Shown piece after piece: positions 33,425-41,328 of a DNA stretch of 64,000 bases. Position numbers and translations under genes: made by a program. This DNA comes from JAKACA01 sp963735115. Lineage in GTDB: Bacteria > Actinomycetota > Acidimicrobiia > Acidimicrobiales > Bog-793. Below the pieces are notes generated by a model that was not told the DNA's origin, searched no databases, and was given only the letters and a program-made list of their open reading frames with translations. Where the stretch lies: assembly GCA_963735115.1 (NCBI GenBank), contig CAVTJR010000003.1, positions 1,426,001 through 1,490,000 of the forward strand. Reading direction: 5' to 3'. The first letter of the stretch is position 1. Every line of letters starts with the position of its first letter.

Positions 33425-33591
33425 ACCGGGCGACGAGTCTCGACCTGTGCGTGCGGGCGGACAGGCGGACAGGCGGGCACATGACGGCGACGCCCGCAAC
33501 CTGACAGCACCGAACCCAGCCGTCGGACCCCCTCTCTCGGCGCCGGAGCCACCCGCGCAGGGCGAGGCCAGTGACGCTCGTCGCCACGACC

Positions 33592-33597
33592 TACATT
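33592..33597 (+). promoter_or_regulatory. -10-like hexamer of the MscS gene
   Basis: TACATT, 6 nt before GTG 33604; it decides that start over TTG or upstream codons. Confidence 0.45.
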
Positions 33598-33603
33598 GAC
33601 CCC

Positions 33604-34488
33604 GTGGCAAAACGGCAGGTGGTTATCGAGATCGTCGTGGCCGCCGGCGCCATCGCCGCCTTCGGAGTCGGCTTGCACTTCGGCAGCACCGCCGAGACTC
33701 ATGCCGTCCCAACCGGCACCCAGACGGCGGCGGACGTCGCCCAATCCAACCATCTCCACCGGCTCATCGCCTACATCGCCGCGGGCGCATGGCTCCTGCT
33801 CGCGAGCTACAGCGTCCGCCAGCTGGCCAACCATCTCGGGCGGGCGATCGCCCTCGCCGACAAGGCGACGGCCGCCTCGGTGCGCCTCATCCTCACGATC
33901 GTCGGCCTCCTCTTCGTGGTCCTCATGGCGCTCGCCATCTTGCGCATCGGGGTGTCGCAGCTGCTGCTCGGCGGGGCCATCACCGGTGTCGTGCTCGGTA
34001 TCGCCGCTCAGCAGAGTCTCGGCAACGTCTTTGCCGGCATCGTCCTGCTCGTGGCCCGGCCGTTCCGGGCAGGCGACCTCGTGCGAGTCAGGACGGGCTC
34101 GCTCGGCGGGCCACTCGAGGGCCACGTCGTGTCGATGGGGCTCATCTACGTCGTGTTCACAACCGAGGAAGGAACGACGCTCGTGCCCAACCTGACGCTG
34201 CTGGCATCTGGGATCGTGCGCTCCCCGCGGCCGCTTCCGGCGCAGGCACCCCTCGTCGTGGTCGGTGCCCCACTCGAGGCGGTGCATACCGAGGGTGTCC
34301 TCGTGGCGACGGCGCCGTCAACTGCCGGCACTGCCGTCACATCGAACGCCCCCCCGCCAGGCCAGACGGGGACCGAGGATGCAGCCACCCGGTCGGCTGC
34401 TGGCGAGACCCCTGCCGGCCAGACCCCCGCCGGCCAGACCCCCGCCGGCCAGACCCCCGCCAGCCAGACCCCCGCCGGCCAGACCTGA
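33604..34488 (+). CDS. MscS-family mechanosensitive channel
   Basis: 294 residues from GTG 33604. TM1 (VVIEIVVAAGAIAAFGVGL), TM2 (LIAYIAAGAWLLLASYSV) and a third long helix into the pore helix GGAITGVVLGIAAQQSLGNVFAGIVLLVARPF, then the beta domain GDLVRVRTG and EEGTTLVPNLTLL. It should open under membrane tension to release osmolytes. The cytoplasmic domain is short, and the tail is a repeat of QTPAG units, unusual for the family. Confidence 0.85.
   Translation: MAKRQVVIEIVVAAGAIAAFGVGLHFGSTAETHAVPTGTQTAADVAQSNHLHRLIAYIAAGAWLLLASYSVRQLANHLGRAIALADKATAASVRLILTIVGLLFVVLMALAILRIGVSQLLLGGAITGVVLGIAAQQSLGNVFAGIVLLVARPFRAGDLVRVRTGSLGGPLEGHVVSMGLIYVVFTTEEGTTLVPNLTLLASGIVRSPRPLPAQAPLVVVGAPLEAVHTEGVLVATAPSTAGTAVTSNAPPPGQTGTEDAATRSAAGETPAGQTPAGQTPAGQTPASQTPAGQT
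34405..34485 (+). repeat. 15-bp coding tandem repeat (QTPAG) at the MscS C-terminus
   Basis: Four near-identical units of CAGACCCCCGCCGGC at 34420-34479, preceded by a degenerate copy (34405-34419) and followed by a partial one. They code the Gln-Thr-Pro-Ala-Gly tail and are prone to copy-number change. Confidence 0.85.
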
Positions 34489-34503
34489 GGGCGGAGCAGG
34501 CGA

Positions 34504-34519
34504 GTGTGAAGAGTCACAC
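34504..34519. repeat. Short hairpin between mscS-like and nfeD genes
   Basis: GTGTGA, loop AGAG, TCACAC. It lies 16 bp past the MscS stop and may end that transcript or bind a regulator. Confidence 0.4.
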
Positions 34520-34614
34520 GATCGTCACCTCGGCGATAGCCTCGTGACGCACGCAGATGCGGGTTCACACTTGCGTCGGTCGTAGCCACGAAGGGGTTGT
34601 CATGAGGTCAAGCG

Positions 34615-35091
34615 ATGGGTGAGGCCCTCTGGTGGTTCCTCATCGCCGCCATCTTCGTCATCGCCGAGTTCGGGCACCGCGCCTTCTACGCCCTCTTCAT
34701 CGGCCTCGGAGCCATCGTGGCCGCCGTCCTCGCGCTCGCCGGCCTGGGCGTCCTCGTGCAGATCCCCGCCTTCGTAGGGGCGGCCGTGCTCGGGCTGTTC
34801 TTCCTGCGGCCGTCTCTCGTCAAGGCGATGTCTTCCGGCCAGTACCGCCTCGTCTCCGGCATGAAGGGTCGCGTCGGCCACGAGGCGGTCGTGGCGGAGG
34901 CAACCGGCGACTCGTCCCACCCGGGGCGGATCAAGATCGACGGCGAACTCTGGAAGGCTGTCTCCCAAGACGGCAAGCCGATTCCCGCCGGAACCGTCGT
35001 CATGATCCTCGATCTCGAGAACACCACCTTCATCGTGCAGGACCTGCCAACCATCGGTCTGGCTCCACTCGAGCTACCCGAAGACACCTAA
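34615..35091 (+). CDS. NfeD-like membrane protein
   Basis: 158 residues, GAGG 7 nt before ATG. Three N-terminal hydrophobic helices (LWWFLIAAIFVIAEF, LFIGLGAIVAAVLALAGL, LVQIPAFVGAAVLGLFFL) precede an OB-fold (GMKGRVGHEAVVAEA, GRIKIDGELWKAVS, AGTVVMILDLENTTFIVQ). NfeD proteins work with SPFH proteins in membrane quality control or microdomains; the SPFH gene follows after 10 bp. Confidence 0.9.
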   Translation: MGEALWWFLIAAIFVIAEFGHRAFYALFIGLGAIVAAVLALAGLGVLVQIPAFVGAAVLGLFFLRPSLVKAMSSGQYRLVSGMKGRVGHEAVVAEATGDSSHPGRIKIDGELWKAVSQDGKPIPAGTVVMILDLENTTFIVQDLPTIGLAPLELPEDT

Positions 35092-35101
35092 GGAGAATGC
35101 A

Positions 35102-36154
35102 ATGATCCTTGCCACCTCGGGCACCGAGATCGTTTTGGCCGTCGTCCTCGTCGTCGTCGCCATCATCGTGCTCTCGACCTTCTACCGGTCCATCAAATTG
35201 ATCCAGCAGGGCACGGTCGGCGTGCAGAAACGCCTCGGTCAGTTCCACAGCGTCCGCAACCCCGGCGTCGCCCTCCTCGTGCCCTTCATCGACCAGGTGC
35301 AGACCGTCGACGTCCGCGAGGTGCCACGCACGGGAGACCAGCAGGACGTCATCACGAAGGACAACGTGAGCGTGCTGGTCTCGGCCACGATCTTCAGCCA
35401 GGTGGTCGATCCGAAGGCCGCCCTCTTCTCGGTCAGCAACTACGAAGTGGCGATCTTCCAGCTGGCTCGCACGGCGTTGCGTGCGGTCTTCGGCGGGCTG
35501 ACGCTCGACGAGGCCCTCACGGAGCGGGAGCGGATCAACGCCGAGCTGCAGGGTCACATGGAGCCGGTCACTGACAAATGGGGCGTCCGGATCAACCGCA
35601 TCGAGATCGTCGACATCGTCCCGCCCACCAACGTCTTGCAGGCGATGAGCCTCCAGAAGGAAGCAGAGCAGCAAAAGCGTGCGCTCATCTTGAAGGCCGA
35701 AGGCGAGCGACAGGCCGCCATCAACGAAGCCGAAGGCAAGAAGCAGGCAGCCATCCTCGCCTCCGAAGGTCAAAAGCAGGCGCAGGTGCGCCAGGCCGAA
35801 GGTGAGAGAGAGGCGCTCCGCCTGCGGGCGGAGGGTCGCAAAGCCGCCCTCATCCAGGAAGCCGAGGGGCGGGCGGAGGCCGTTCGGCAGGTGTACACGG
35901 CCATCCTCGAGTCGCATCCCACACCCGAGCTGCTCGCCGTCCTGCAGCTCGACACGCTCTCGCGCTTGGTGGAGAGCGACAACTCCAAGATCGTCGTGCC
36001 CTACGAGTCGGCCGGGCTCATGGGAGCATCCCAGATGTTGAAGAGCGTGCTCGATGCGGCCGGGTCCGGCGCCGCCGGTTCGGGCGGATCCGGCGGGTCG
36101 GGCGGATCCGGGGCGGCAGGCGCTCTCGGCAGCGGAGGCAACTCTCGCAGGTGA
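35102..36154 (+). CDS. SPFH/band-7 (stomatin-like) protein
   Basis: 350 residues; AAGGAG precedes ATG 35102. An N-terminal helix (VLAVVLVVVAIIVLSTFY) is followed by the band-7 domain (KLIQQGTVGVQKRLGQFHSV, VDVREVPRTGDQQDVITKDNVSV split across strands) and a long charged coiled coil (KEAEQQKRALILKAEGERQAA onward). It ends in a Gly/Ser-rich tail. With NfeD it should form a membrane microdomain scaffold controlling protease access. Confidence 0.93.
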   Translation: MILATSGTEIVLAVVLVVVAIIVLSTFYRSIKLIQQGTVGVQKRLGQFHSVRNPGVALLVPFIDQVQTVDVREVPRTGDQQDVITKDNVSVLVSATIFSQVVDPKAALFSVSNYEVAIFQLARTALRAVFGGLTLDEALTERERINAELQGHMEPVTDKWGVRINRIEIVDIVPPTNVLQAMSLQKEAEQQKRALILKAEGERQAAINEAEGKKQAAILASEGQKQAQVRQAEGEREALRLRAEGRKAALIQEAEGRAEAVRQVYTAILESHPTPELLAVLQLDTLSRLVESDNSKIVVPYESAGLMGASQMLKSVLDAAGSGAAGSGGSGGSGGSGAAGALGSGGNSRR

Positions 36155-36206
36155 TCCGTCGCTCCCCTCGGACCGACCTCATCGGTGACGCCCTCCGAGT
36201 GGTCCC

Positions 36207-37043
36207 TCAGGCAGCGATCAGCAAGATGCCCGCCGCCACCAGGGCGGCCGCCGCCACGCGCCGACCGCCGAAATCCTCTCGAAAGAAGAGGGCGCCGATG
36301 AGGGCAGCGGCGATGACGCTCGTCTCGCGCAGCGCCGCCACTTCGGCGAGGGGTGCCTTCGTCTGTGCCCACAGTACGAGCGAGTAGGCGATCACCGAGA
36401 TGACTCCGGCGAGGAGGCCCCGGCAGACGATGGGCACGTCTCTCCAGGGCACCGGCCGCCGGCGCAGCAGGTAGACGACGGGGAACACCGGGCCTTGTAG
36501 CAGGAACAGCAGCGCGGCGTAGGCGTACGGGTCGCCGGACCGGCGGACGCCCAGGCCGTCGACGAGCGTGTAGGCGGCGATCGTGAGGCCGGTCGCCACG
36601 GCGGCGCCAATGGCCGGCAGCTCCGCCCGAGTGAGCTTCCCGGACGACAACGCCAAGCTCATGAGGCCGGCAGCCAAGATCGCGATGCCCGACCACGCCA
36701 GCACGCTGAGATGCTCGTCGGCGAGCCACCACGCCCCGACCGCCACCACCAACGGAGACGTCCCTCGGGCGATCGGGTAGGTCTGGTTGAACGCCCCGAG
36801 CCGGTACGAGTTGATCAAGCCGACCTCGTACAGGACGTGGATGACGGCCGATCCACAGGCGAAAGCAATGGCAGCTCGGGCCGGCAGCCCTGTGACGACA
36901 AGGGCGAGGCCGCCAGCTACCGTCGACGCCATTCCGATGAGGGCGAAGGCGAAGAAGCGGTTCTCGATCGACTTCGTCATGGCGTTCCAGCTGGCGTGCA
37001 GCACGCCGGCGCCGAGAACGACGAAAAGGACGACAAGTGTCAA
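36207..37043 (-). CDS. EamA/DMT-family transporter
   Basis: 278 residues from TTG 37043. Ten hydrophobic helices in two repeats: VVLGAGVLHASWNAMTKS and NSYRLGAFNQTYPIARGTSPLVVA in the first, IGAAVATGLTIAAYTLVDGLG and WAQTKAPLAEVAALRETSVI in the second, the usual EamA wording. A drug/metabolite exporter of unknown substrate. The start codon is weak (TTG), and the 5' end is therefore less certain. Confidence 0.83.
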   Translation of the reverse strand: MTLVVLFVVLGAGVLHASWNAMTKSIENRFFAFALIGMASTVAGGLALVVTGLPARAAIAFACGSAVIHVLYEVGLINSYRLGAFNQTYPIARGTSPLVVAVGAWWLADEHLSVLAWSGIAILAAGLMSLALSSGKLTRAELPAIGAAVATGLTIAAYTLVDGLGVRRSGDPYAYAALLFLLQGPVFPVVYLLRRRPVPWRDVPIVCRGLLAGVISVIAYSLVLWAQTKAPLAEVAALRETSVIAAALIGALFFREDFGGRRVAAAALVAAGILLIAA

Positions 37044-37131
37044 GTGGGTGTGCAGCTCGGCTCCTCCCCCCTGGAGCCATTCTTGCTGTTGGCGACGGCG
37101 GAGCGAGCACCTCGCCGAGCCCTCCCGCCAG

Positions 37132-37137
37132 TAACGT
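37132..37137 (+). promoter_or_regulatory. -10-like hexamer of the mobA-like gene
   Basis: TAACGT, 7 nt before GTG 37145. Confidence 0.4.
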
Positions 37138-37144
37138 CGTCTGA

Positions 37145-38038
37145 GTGCAGGTCAGCGACGACAGCACGGCGGGCGTCGTGCTCGCCGGTGGGCGGTCCTC
37201 CCGCATGGGCACACCCAAGGCGGCGCTGGAGTGGCACGGCTCCACGCTGCTGTACCGCACGACGGCCGTGCTGGCCCGCACACTGACCGGCCCCGTCGTC
37301 GTGGTCGCCGCCCCCGAGCAGGAGCTGCCCGAGCTGCCACCCGGAGTGCACGTGGTCGAGGACCCCGTCGAGGGCCTCGGCCCGATGCAGGGCATCGCCG
37401 CCGGGCTGAGGGCGGTCGCCGACCGCGCCCCGACGGCCTTCGTCTGCTCCACGGACATGCCGTTCCTGCACCCCGCCTTCCTCCGCCAGGTGCTGCGCGG
37501 GTTCGACGCGGGGGAGACCGACCTCGTGTTGCCGGTGGCGCGTGGCTTCCGCCAGCCGCTCGCCGCCGGCTACCGGTGCGCCTTGGCCGCCCTCATGGAG
37601 GGCCTCGCGGCGGACGGCACCCTCCGTCTCGGGACGCTGTACACGCGCTGCCGCGTAGAGGAGCTGGGCGATGCCCAGCTGCTCGCCGACCCCGATCTGG
37701 CGCGACTCGACCCCGAGCTGGACTCTGTCCTCAATGTCAACGCCCCGGACGACTACGTGGCGGCGCGGCGACGACCCTGCCCGGAAATCGTCGTGGAGTG
37801 CCTCGGGGCGCTCGCCGCAGGCGGCCGCCGCCCGCGCCAGGTGCGGGCAGCCACCCTCGGTGGTGCCGCCGCCGCCGTCGGGCTCGCACTGGACCCCTAC
37901 GTCATGGCAGCGCTCAACGGCCGCGAGATCACCCGCGATCCACAGCTTCCGCTGGTGGCCGGCGATACCGTCGCCTTCCTGGCGGTGGAGACTTCCGGGG
38001 CGGACGACTGCGCGGAGACCGGGCGGCGGATCCGCTGA
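37145..38038 (+). CDS. mobA: MobA-like nucleotidyltransferase with a MoaD-like C-terminal domain
   Basis: 297 residues. Residues 8-205 are a molybdenum-cofactor guanylyltransferase domain: VVLAGGRSSRMGTPKAAL (GTP loop), VEDPVEGLGPMQGIAAGL, AFVCSTDMPFLHP (Asp-Mg site) and LNVNAPDDY. The last 85 residues are different: EIVVECLGALAAGG ... VMAALNGREITRDPQLPLVAGDTVAFL, which has the beta-grasp pattern of MoaD/ThiS but ends SGADDCAETGRRIR with no diglycine, so it cannot be thiocarboxylated. It may be a docking or regulatory domain. No other moco genes are near. Confidence 0.8.
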   Translation: MQVSDDSTAGVVLAGGRSSRMGTPKAALEWHGSTLLYRTTAVLARTLTGPVVVVAAPEQELPELPPGVHVVEDPVEGLGPMQGIAAGLRAVADRAPTAFVCSTDMPFLHPAFLRQVLRGFDAGETDLVLPVARGFRQPLAAGYRCALAALMEGLAADGTLRLGTLYTRCRVEELGDAQLLADPDLARLDPELDSVLNVNAPDDYVAARRRPCPEIVVECLGALAAGGRRPRQVRAATLGGAAAAVGLALDPYVMAALNGREITRDPQLPLVAGDTVAFLAVETSGADDCAETGRRIR

Positions 38039-38060
38039 CGCCGGGCACACCGCTCCCGCC

Positions 38061-38066
38061 TACCAT
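38061..38066 (+). promoter_or_regulatory. -10-like hexamer of the DUF2277 gene
   Basis: TACCAT, 6 nt before ATG 38073. Confidence 0.4.
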
Positions 38067-38072
38067 CGGTGC

Positions 38073-38315
38073 ATGTGCCGAAGCATCGTCAGCCTTCGTG
38101 ATGTGCCCGATCTGACGCCGGGCGAAGTGGAGGCCGCCGCCCGTCAGTTCGTCCGCAAGATCTCCGGGACGAAGGCGAAAGCCCCCTCCCGGGCCAACCA
38201 GGAGGCCTTTGACCGCGCCATCGCCGACATCGCCGGCGCCACCTCCCGACTGCTCGACAGCTGGGTCGTGCAGGGAAGGGCGACGTCCGGGCACGGGGCG
38301 GCCGGCGGCGCCTGA
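38073..38315 (+). CDS. DUF2277-family protein
   Basis: 80 residues beginning MCRSIVSLRDVPDLTPGEVE, then AARQFVRKISGTKAKAPS and RANQEAFDRAIADIAGATSRLLD: full agreement with the small conserved DUF2277 family, whose function is unknown. The invariant-looking MCRSI start argues that ATG 38073 is right despite a longer open frame. It converges on the DUF2461 gene with 7 bp between stops. Confidence 0.85.
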   Translation: MCRSIVSLRDVPDLTPGEVEAAARQFVRKISGTKAKAPSRANQEAFDRAIADIAGATSRLLDSWVVQGRATSGHGAAGGA

Positions 38316-38322
38316 CGCCGGC

Positions 38323-38973
38323 TCAGCCCCAGCGCGTCATCTCCAAGGTGGTCGGCCCGACGTGTGAGGCCAACCACTCGTTCATCGGCTCGCAAGAGCG
38401 GAGAAAGTCGCGCACGTCCGTCTTGGCCTTCGCCGTGCCGAGGCGTTGGTCCGGAGGCCACTGCCGCCAAGCGACCAGGCCCTTGTTGCGCAGCAGCTCG
38501 ATACGGACGTGATCCTTCGGATACCCCTTCGGAGCGGTCTTCAGGGCGTCGTGGCCGCTGACCTCGACGCCCTTTCGGGCGAGACGGGCGATGAGGTCCT
38601 CCAGCGCGCCTCCGGAGGCGTCGTCGGCCACGGCCGCCCGGTAGCGCTCGAGTTGGTCGGGCGCCATCATGTACATGCCGCTGCCGGCGCCGAGCCCTCG
38701 AGCCGAGAATTGGATGTAGCCGCCAGCCGCCAGCGTGGCCGCGATCGCCGTCTTGTAGGGCGACTTGTCCCGGCTGAATCGAACGTCCCGAAACGGCCGG
38801 AAGATCCTTCCGTCTCCGAACTCGGCGGCAAGGTCGCCGAGGAGAGCAACCATCGGGGCGTGAACGGCCTCGTCGTAGACCGCCTTGTTCGCCTGCCAGT
38901 AGGCCTTCGAATTGTCGGCCTCGAGGCCCTCGTAAAAGTCGATCGCCTCGGCCGGCCAACCGGTGAACGTCAT
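38323..38973 (-). CDS. DUF2461 (TIGR02453-type) protein
   Basis: 216 residues from ATG 38973. MTFTGWPAEAIDFYEGLEADN, SKAYWQANKAVYDEAVHAPM, IFRPFRDVRFSRDKSPYKT and GAGSGMYMMAPDQLERYRAAV are the conserved blocks of this family, which has no established biochemical role. A TACACT hexamer is 6 nt upstream. The longer frame to 39069 is not supported. Confidence 0.87.
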   Translation of the reverse strand: MTFTGWPAEAIDFYEGLEADNSKAYWQANKAVYDEAVHAPMVALLGDLAAEFGDGRIFRPFRDVRFSRDKSPYKTAIAATLAAGGYIQFSARGLGAGSGMYMMAPDQLERYRAAVADDASGGALEDLIARLARKGVEVSGHDALKTAPKGYPKDHVRIELLRNKGLVAWRQWPPDQRLGTAKAKTDVRDFLRSCEPMNEWLASHVGPTTLEMTRWG

Positions 38974-38979
38974 CGCCGA

Positions 38980-38985
38980 AGTGTA
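38980..38985 (-). promoter_or_regulatory. -10-like hexamer of the DUF2461 gene
   Basis: TACACT on the minus strand, 6 nt before ATG 38973. Confidence 0.4.
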
Positions 38986-39431
38986 AGCGCCCGCCCGCGG
39001 CCGCCGACAAGCAGGCGATGGCTCGCCGAACGCGGGACGGACCGGCCGCAAGGCCGGTCCGGTGCCCATTTCGATGATCCGGTATGGACTCCGCCATCCG
39101 TGATTGTGGGACGCGACAGCTCTGTCACCTCCGACGTAGCGTCACGGCCGAGTGCTTCCGGCGTGCCGACCACCCTTTTGTCGCGGGCATACTCCGCTGG
39201 GGCTGAGCGGGTTCAGGAGACCCGAACGTCGCTCCGACCATCTTGGCGGTCAGGCACCAGAAACACGGCAGCCCGGGCCGTTCAGCCCGGGCACCCTCAG
39301 TCCGGTGGTCCGGACTCCTCGGAACTGTCCAACGTTCGCACGCCGACTCCTTCCGTCTACCGGGACATCACGGGAACTCCATCCCGCAACTACATGGTCC
39401 ACCCATGTCCCTCCGGCGTCAAGGGCACGTC
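38986..39431. other. Structured non-coding region, candidate RNA
   Basis: No credible gene. Several perfect hairpins stand close together: GGACCGGCC-GCAA-GGCCGGTCC (39039-39060), GCCCGGGC-CGTTCA-GCCCGGGC (39271-39292) and GTCCGG-TGGT-CCGGAC (39300-39315), plus CGGGT...ACCCG at 39208-39224. It lies between the DUF2461 gene and the gene at 39432, both leftward. It could be an independent small RNA or a 5' leader; no known class was recognised. Confidence 0.45.
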
Positions 39432-39884
39432 TCAGATTTTGAACGCGCAGCCGTCCCAACAGGCAAACAGACGGGGACGTCGGCGCCCACGTACCTCGAT
39501 CAACAGCTCGGCCGGCTCGGCCCGGTGCACCGCCGGGCCCGCCTCGGCGCCATCGGCCGGCGAACGGGCAGCAGAGCCGCCATCGGCCGGCGAACGGGCA
39601 GCAGAGCCGCCATCGGCCGGCGAAGGGGCAGCAGAGCCGGCGGCGGCCGGCGCGGCCGCAGACGCCAGCGCACGGGCGGTGACGGGACCGGGTCGCCGGT
39701 AGCGCACGCCGAGCAGCGGATCGCCGACGGCTTCATACAGACTCGCATCCGCCGGTGCAGTCGTCGTGGCCGACAGTACCGTCAGCGCCCCGCCACAACA
39801 CCGCCGCTGCAGCGGCCGCACGTAGGCGATTCCGCCGCGGGAGGCGATGTAGGCACGGGCTTCCGGCGTGGCGATCACTCGCAT
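39432..39884 (-). CDS. Conserved hypothetical protein with a repeat insertion
   Basis: 150 residues. The ends look conserved: MRVIATPEARAYIASRGGIAYV, LQRRCCGGALTVLSA near the start and AELLIEVRGRRRPRLFACWDGCAF at the end. Between them is a 40-residue low-complexity insertion (repeats of GGSAARSPAD) coded by a 30-bp tandem repeat. A TAAACT hexamer is 7 nt before the ATG. It is the last gene of the long leftward array, 10 bp after the decarboxylase. Function unknown; the Cys pair near the start could bind metal. Confidence 0.7.
   Translation of the reverse strand: MRVIATPEARAYIASRGGIAYVRPLQRRCCGGALTVLSATTTAPADASLYEAVGDPLLGVRYRRPGPVTARALASAAAPAAAGSAAPSPADGGSAARSPADGGSAARSPADGAEAGPAVHRAEPAELLIEVRGRRRPRLFACWDGCAFKI
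39551..39640. repeat. In-frame 30-bp minisatellite, three copies
   Basis: Three units of 30 bp (39551-39580, 39581-39610, 39611-39640); the first two are identical, the third has one C-to-G change and a final G. Each adds ten residues to the hypothetical protein. Confidence 0.92.
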
Positions 39885-39891
39885 GGCTGCA

Positions 39892-39897
39892 AGTTTA
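39892..39897 (-). promoter_or_regulatory. -10-like hexamer of the gene at 39432-39884
   Basis: TAAACT on the minus strand, 7 nt before ATG 39884, spanning the end of the decarboxylase gene. Confidence 0.35.
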
Positions 39898-41292
39898 GAT
39901 ACTCGCCGCCACCGCCTCGAGCTTGTCGAGGAGGAGCGGGACGAAGGCCTCCGACTCGGGTTTCATGAGCACGGAGCGAAGGAGGCGGACGCCACCGGCG
40001 GCCGCCCGGCCGTCCCCTGCGGCCGCCAAGCGAGGATGGCGCAGGAGCATCTCGCGCACCGGTACCCGCAGGACGCTGAGGAAGACGGGATCGGCCGCCG
40101 ACATGGATGCGGACAGCATCTGTTCGGAGGAGGCGTCCACGTCCGCCAAGCTGGTAGCCCGCCGGGAGAAGTAGGTCACGATGTCGAGGGCGGGCGGTTG
40201 GTAGAGGCACAGCAGCTCCGACGAGTCGAGGCGGGAGGCGAACGACCTCGCCGCTCGCCGAGTCGCCGCCAGCACCTTGCCGAGGCCGTCGGCCGACAGC
40301 GGGAACAACCGCAAGGTGAGCCAGAGGGCGGCCGCTGCCGCCCCCGCCCGCGAGCACTCGAGGCTGATCTCCCCGAGGTGGGCGGCTCCTCCCCCGGTGA
40401 AGTAGGTATAGGGCGATTCGTGGGAGAAGTGACGGGCGACCGCAGGGTCGGCGAAGAGGACCGCCCCGCACCCATACGGCTGCAGGCCATGCTTGTGCGG
40501 ATCGACGACGAACGAATCGCAGGCGGCGATGGCGTCCCACGGGGCCGGATCCAGCCCGAGAGGGGCGGAAAGGGCGCCATCTCGCGCCACGATGGCGTAG
40601 AAACCCCCATAGGCGCCGTCGACGTGCACCCTCAACCCATAGCGCTCTTTGAGCGTCAAGGCCTCGTCCACGCGGTCGACGGCGCCGAGCCCGGTCGAAC
40701 CGGTCGTGACGACGACCGTGCCGATCACACCCCCCCGCGCCAGGTCCTCCACCTGATCGAGATCGATGCGGCCGGCCGTGTCCGAGCCGACCGGATGGGC
40801 GTCCATGCCGAGGAGATGGCACATGCGCCCGTGGGTGTAGTGGGCCTGGTCGCTGAAAGCGACGCCACGGCCCGGGTGGATGGAGCGAGCGACGAAGAGG
40901 GCCTCGAGGTTGGCGATCGTGCCGCTCGAGGTGAGGTGGCCGAGATGGGTCCGGAACCCGATCATGTCGGCCAGCTGGCCAACCGCCTCCACCTCCATCT
41001 CGGCCGTCGCCGGCCCACCGTCAAGGGCATGGTTGTTCGGGTTGACGAGCATGGCAGCCAGGTAAGCGGCGATGGCGGCGGGATGGGGAGGTTTCAGCAT
41101 CTGGCCGGCGTAACGGGGATGGAAGAACGGGTAGTTGTCCTCGAGGCGCTCGAAGAGCTCGCCGAAGGCCGCCCCGAGGGCGCTCTCGTCGACCTCCAGA
41201 GCCGCCGCTGGCTCGTAGGGCCCGTAACCCGCCTCCCATCGGCGCCCGTGGTCGAGGGCGGCGCCGATCCAGTGCTGCAAGTCCATGGCCAT
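39895..41292 (-). CDS. Group II PLP-dependent amino-acid decarboxylase
   Basis: 465 residues of the glutamate/aromatic amino-acid decarboxylase fold. LTSSGTIANLEALFVAR binds the PLP phosphate, VHVDGAYGGFYAI holds the Asp that pairs with the pyridine N, and SFVVDPHKHGLQPYG carries the Schiff-base lysine at about residue 267. N-terminal HPRYAGQMLKPPHPAAIAAYLAAM and NPNNHALDGGPATAEMEVE are typical too. Substrate (aspartate, glutamate, tyrosine or other) cannot be fixed. It follows the UbiA-like gene by 36 bp in the same direction. Confidence 0.85.
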   Translation of the reverse strand: MAMDLQHWIGAALDHGRRWEAGYGPYEPAAALEVDESALGAAFGELFERLEDNYPFFHPRYAGQMLKPPHPAAIAAYLAAMLVNPNNHALDGGPATAEMEVEAVGQLADMIGFRTHLGHLTSSGTIANLEALFVARSIHPGRGVAFSDQAHYTHGRMCHLLGMDAHPVGSDTAGRIDLDQVEDLARGGVIGTVVVTTGSTGLGAVDRVDEALTLKERYGLRVHVDGAYGGFYAIVARDGALSAPLGLDPAPWDAIAACDSFVVDPHKHGLQPYGCGAVLFADPAVARHFSHESPYTYFTGGGAAHLGEISLECSRAGAAAAALWLTLRLFPLSADGLGKVLAATRRAARSFASRLDSSELLCLYQPPALDIVTYFSRRATSLADVDASSEQMLSASMSAADPVFLSVLRVPVREMLLRHPRLAAAGDGRAAAGGVRLLRSVLMKPESEAFVPLLLDKLEAVAASI

Positions 41293-41328
41293 CTCTACAG
41301 CGTGCCCGATCTCGCGGCGCCGCGAACC

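Noticed and set aside
39195..39235. Cobalamin-riboswitch-like box (CAGGAGACC)
   Set aside because: The word is part of a simple hairpin, other conserved riboswitch elements are missing, and no cobalamin gene follows.
39241..39280. SRP RNA-like string (GGTCAGG ... GCAGCC)
   Set aside because: The conserved GGAA tetraloop and its flanking asymmetric loop are absent.
39551..39640. 30-bp repeat considered as a CRISPR array
   Set aside because: The units abut without spacers and stay in frame within a protein; no cas genes are near.
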